From contig JAQUGA010000045.1 in the NCBI GenBank assembly GCA_028684405.1, positions 1 to 13,916 on the forward strand: 13,916 nucleotides of DNA, in the 5' to 3' direction. Origin of the DNA: Bacteroidales bacterium. GTDB lineage: Bacteria; Bacteroidota; Bacteroidia; Bacteroidales; WCHB1-69. The position numbers and the translations under genes are program-made. The notes beneath the pieces are model-generated. The model saw only the letters and a program-made list of their open reading frames with translations. It did no database searches and was not told the origin of the DNA. Below, piece by piece: positions 13,462 to 13,916 of this stretch (position 1 is its first letter; every line of letters starts with the position of its first letter).

Positions 13462-13916
13462 ATGAAAGAAATCAAAAAAACTAAAATTTTTGTTTTAGAC
13501 ACCTCTGTTATTATATATAATCACGCTTCTATTTTCAGTTTTGAAGAGAATGATGTTGCAATTCCTATCACTATTTTGGAAGAGTTAGATCAATTTAAAA
13601 AAGGGAATGACATTAAAAATTTTGAAGCTCGTGAATTTTCAAGAATCATAGATAAATTGTCGACCAACCACTCATTGCACAATTGGATTCCACTTGGAGA
13701 AGAGTATTTAGGAAAATTCAAGGTCGTTTTTGCGGATAAAAACCTTTCGGTAGATGCTTGTGAGGTTTTTGGTGAAGACAAACCCGACCATCGCATTTTA
13801 AATGCCGTAACATGGCTGCAAGACAAACATCCAGACCGACAAGTTATTTTGGTTACAAAAGACATAAACTTGCGAATTAAAGCCAAAGCACTTGATATGA
13901 TAGCTGAAGATTATGA
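13462..13916 (+). CDS. PhoH-family protein, N-terminal PIN domain (3' end cut by window)
   Basis: The frame is open from the ATG at 13462 to the window end: 151 codons with no stop. The visible part is a PIN nuclease-type domain with its acidic set: D13 in VLDTSVII, E40/E41 in ILEELDQFKK, D109 in KPDHRILN and D134 in VTKDINLR. This arrangement and the charged ELDQFKKG segment are typical of the PIN domain that precedes a PhoH ATPase domain in two-domain proteins such as YlaK, which are about 440 residues long. The ATPase domain would lie beyond the window, so that part is inference. PIN-PhoH proteins are thought to unwind and cut RNA. The gene is divergent from the exported DUF2225-like gene. 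Confidence 0.8.
   Translation, partial: MKEIKKTKIFVLDTSVIIYNHASIFSFEENDVAIPITILEELDQFKKGNDIKNFEAREFSRIIDKLSTNHSLHNWIPLGEEYLGKFKVVFADKNLSVDACEVFGEDKPDHRILNAVTWLQDKHPDRQVILVTKDINLRIKAKALDMIAEDY

Overview
The window looks like a low-GC chromosomal segment from a member of the Bacteroidota. The evidence is a gldH gliding/T9SS-associated lipoprotein gene, a C-terminal type IX secretion sorting domain on a secreted protein, a ricT (PSP1) - gldH - class A PBP cluster, and many TAnnTTTG-type -7 promoter elements with no Shine-Dalgarno sequences. A methionine gamma-lyase-like enzyme and a KamB-like aminomutase reactivase candidate hint at an amino-acid-fermenting, Bacteroidales/Marinilabiliales-like lineage. 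That finer placement is inference only.

Layout. Positions 1-81 hold the possible tail of an upstream gene. A two-gene plus-strand operon follows: an MBL-fold lactonase-like hydrolase and a PaaI-type hotdog thioesterase (216-1537). Convergent to it, on the minus strand, lies the cell-envelope operon ricT - gldH - PBP1A (read 5612 to 1612, gaps of 4 and 22 nt). Divergent from ricT is a P-loop NTPase resembling KamB (5783-6793). Next comes a 760-bp non-coding stretch with two families of short repeats, a 24-bp-arm inverted repeat, a terminator, tRNA-Ser(UGA) on the minus strand, and the control region of the next gene. That control region is unusually clear: two 14-bp TGAAC...GTTCA palindromes bracket the -7 box of a PLP-dependent methionine gamma-lyase-like gene (7555-8736). 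A strong bidirectional terminator separates it from a convergent 855-residue secreted protein with seven ~60-residue repeats, a PKD domain, a LamG-like domain and a T9SS sorting tail (8812-11379).

After a 357-bp gap with inverted repeats and a possible gene remnant come a CoA-binding-domain protein (minus), a VF530-type small DNA-binding protein (plus), an exported DUF2225-like protein with two CxxC pairs (minus), and the first 151 codons of a PhoH-family protein with an N-terminal PIN domain, cut by the window end.

Most genes are ordinary housekeeping or family-level genes, and I do not see a clear new multi-gene system. The points most worth a second look are the paired operators on the methionine gamma-lyase-like gene together with its altered active-site motif (YGP instead of YGC), the KamB-like NTPase standing apart from any kam genes, the exported DUF2225-like protein, and the structured repeats just downstream of tRNA-Ser.
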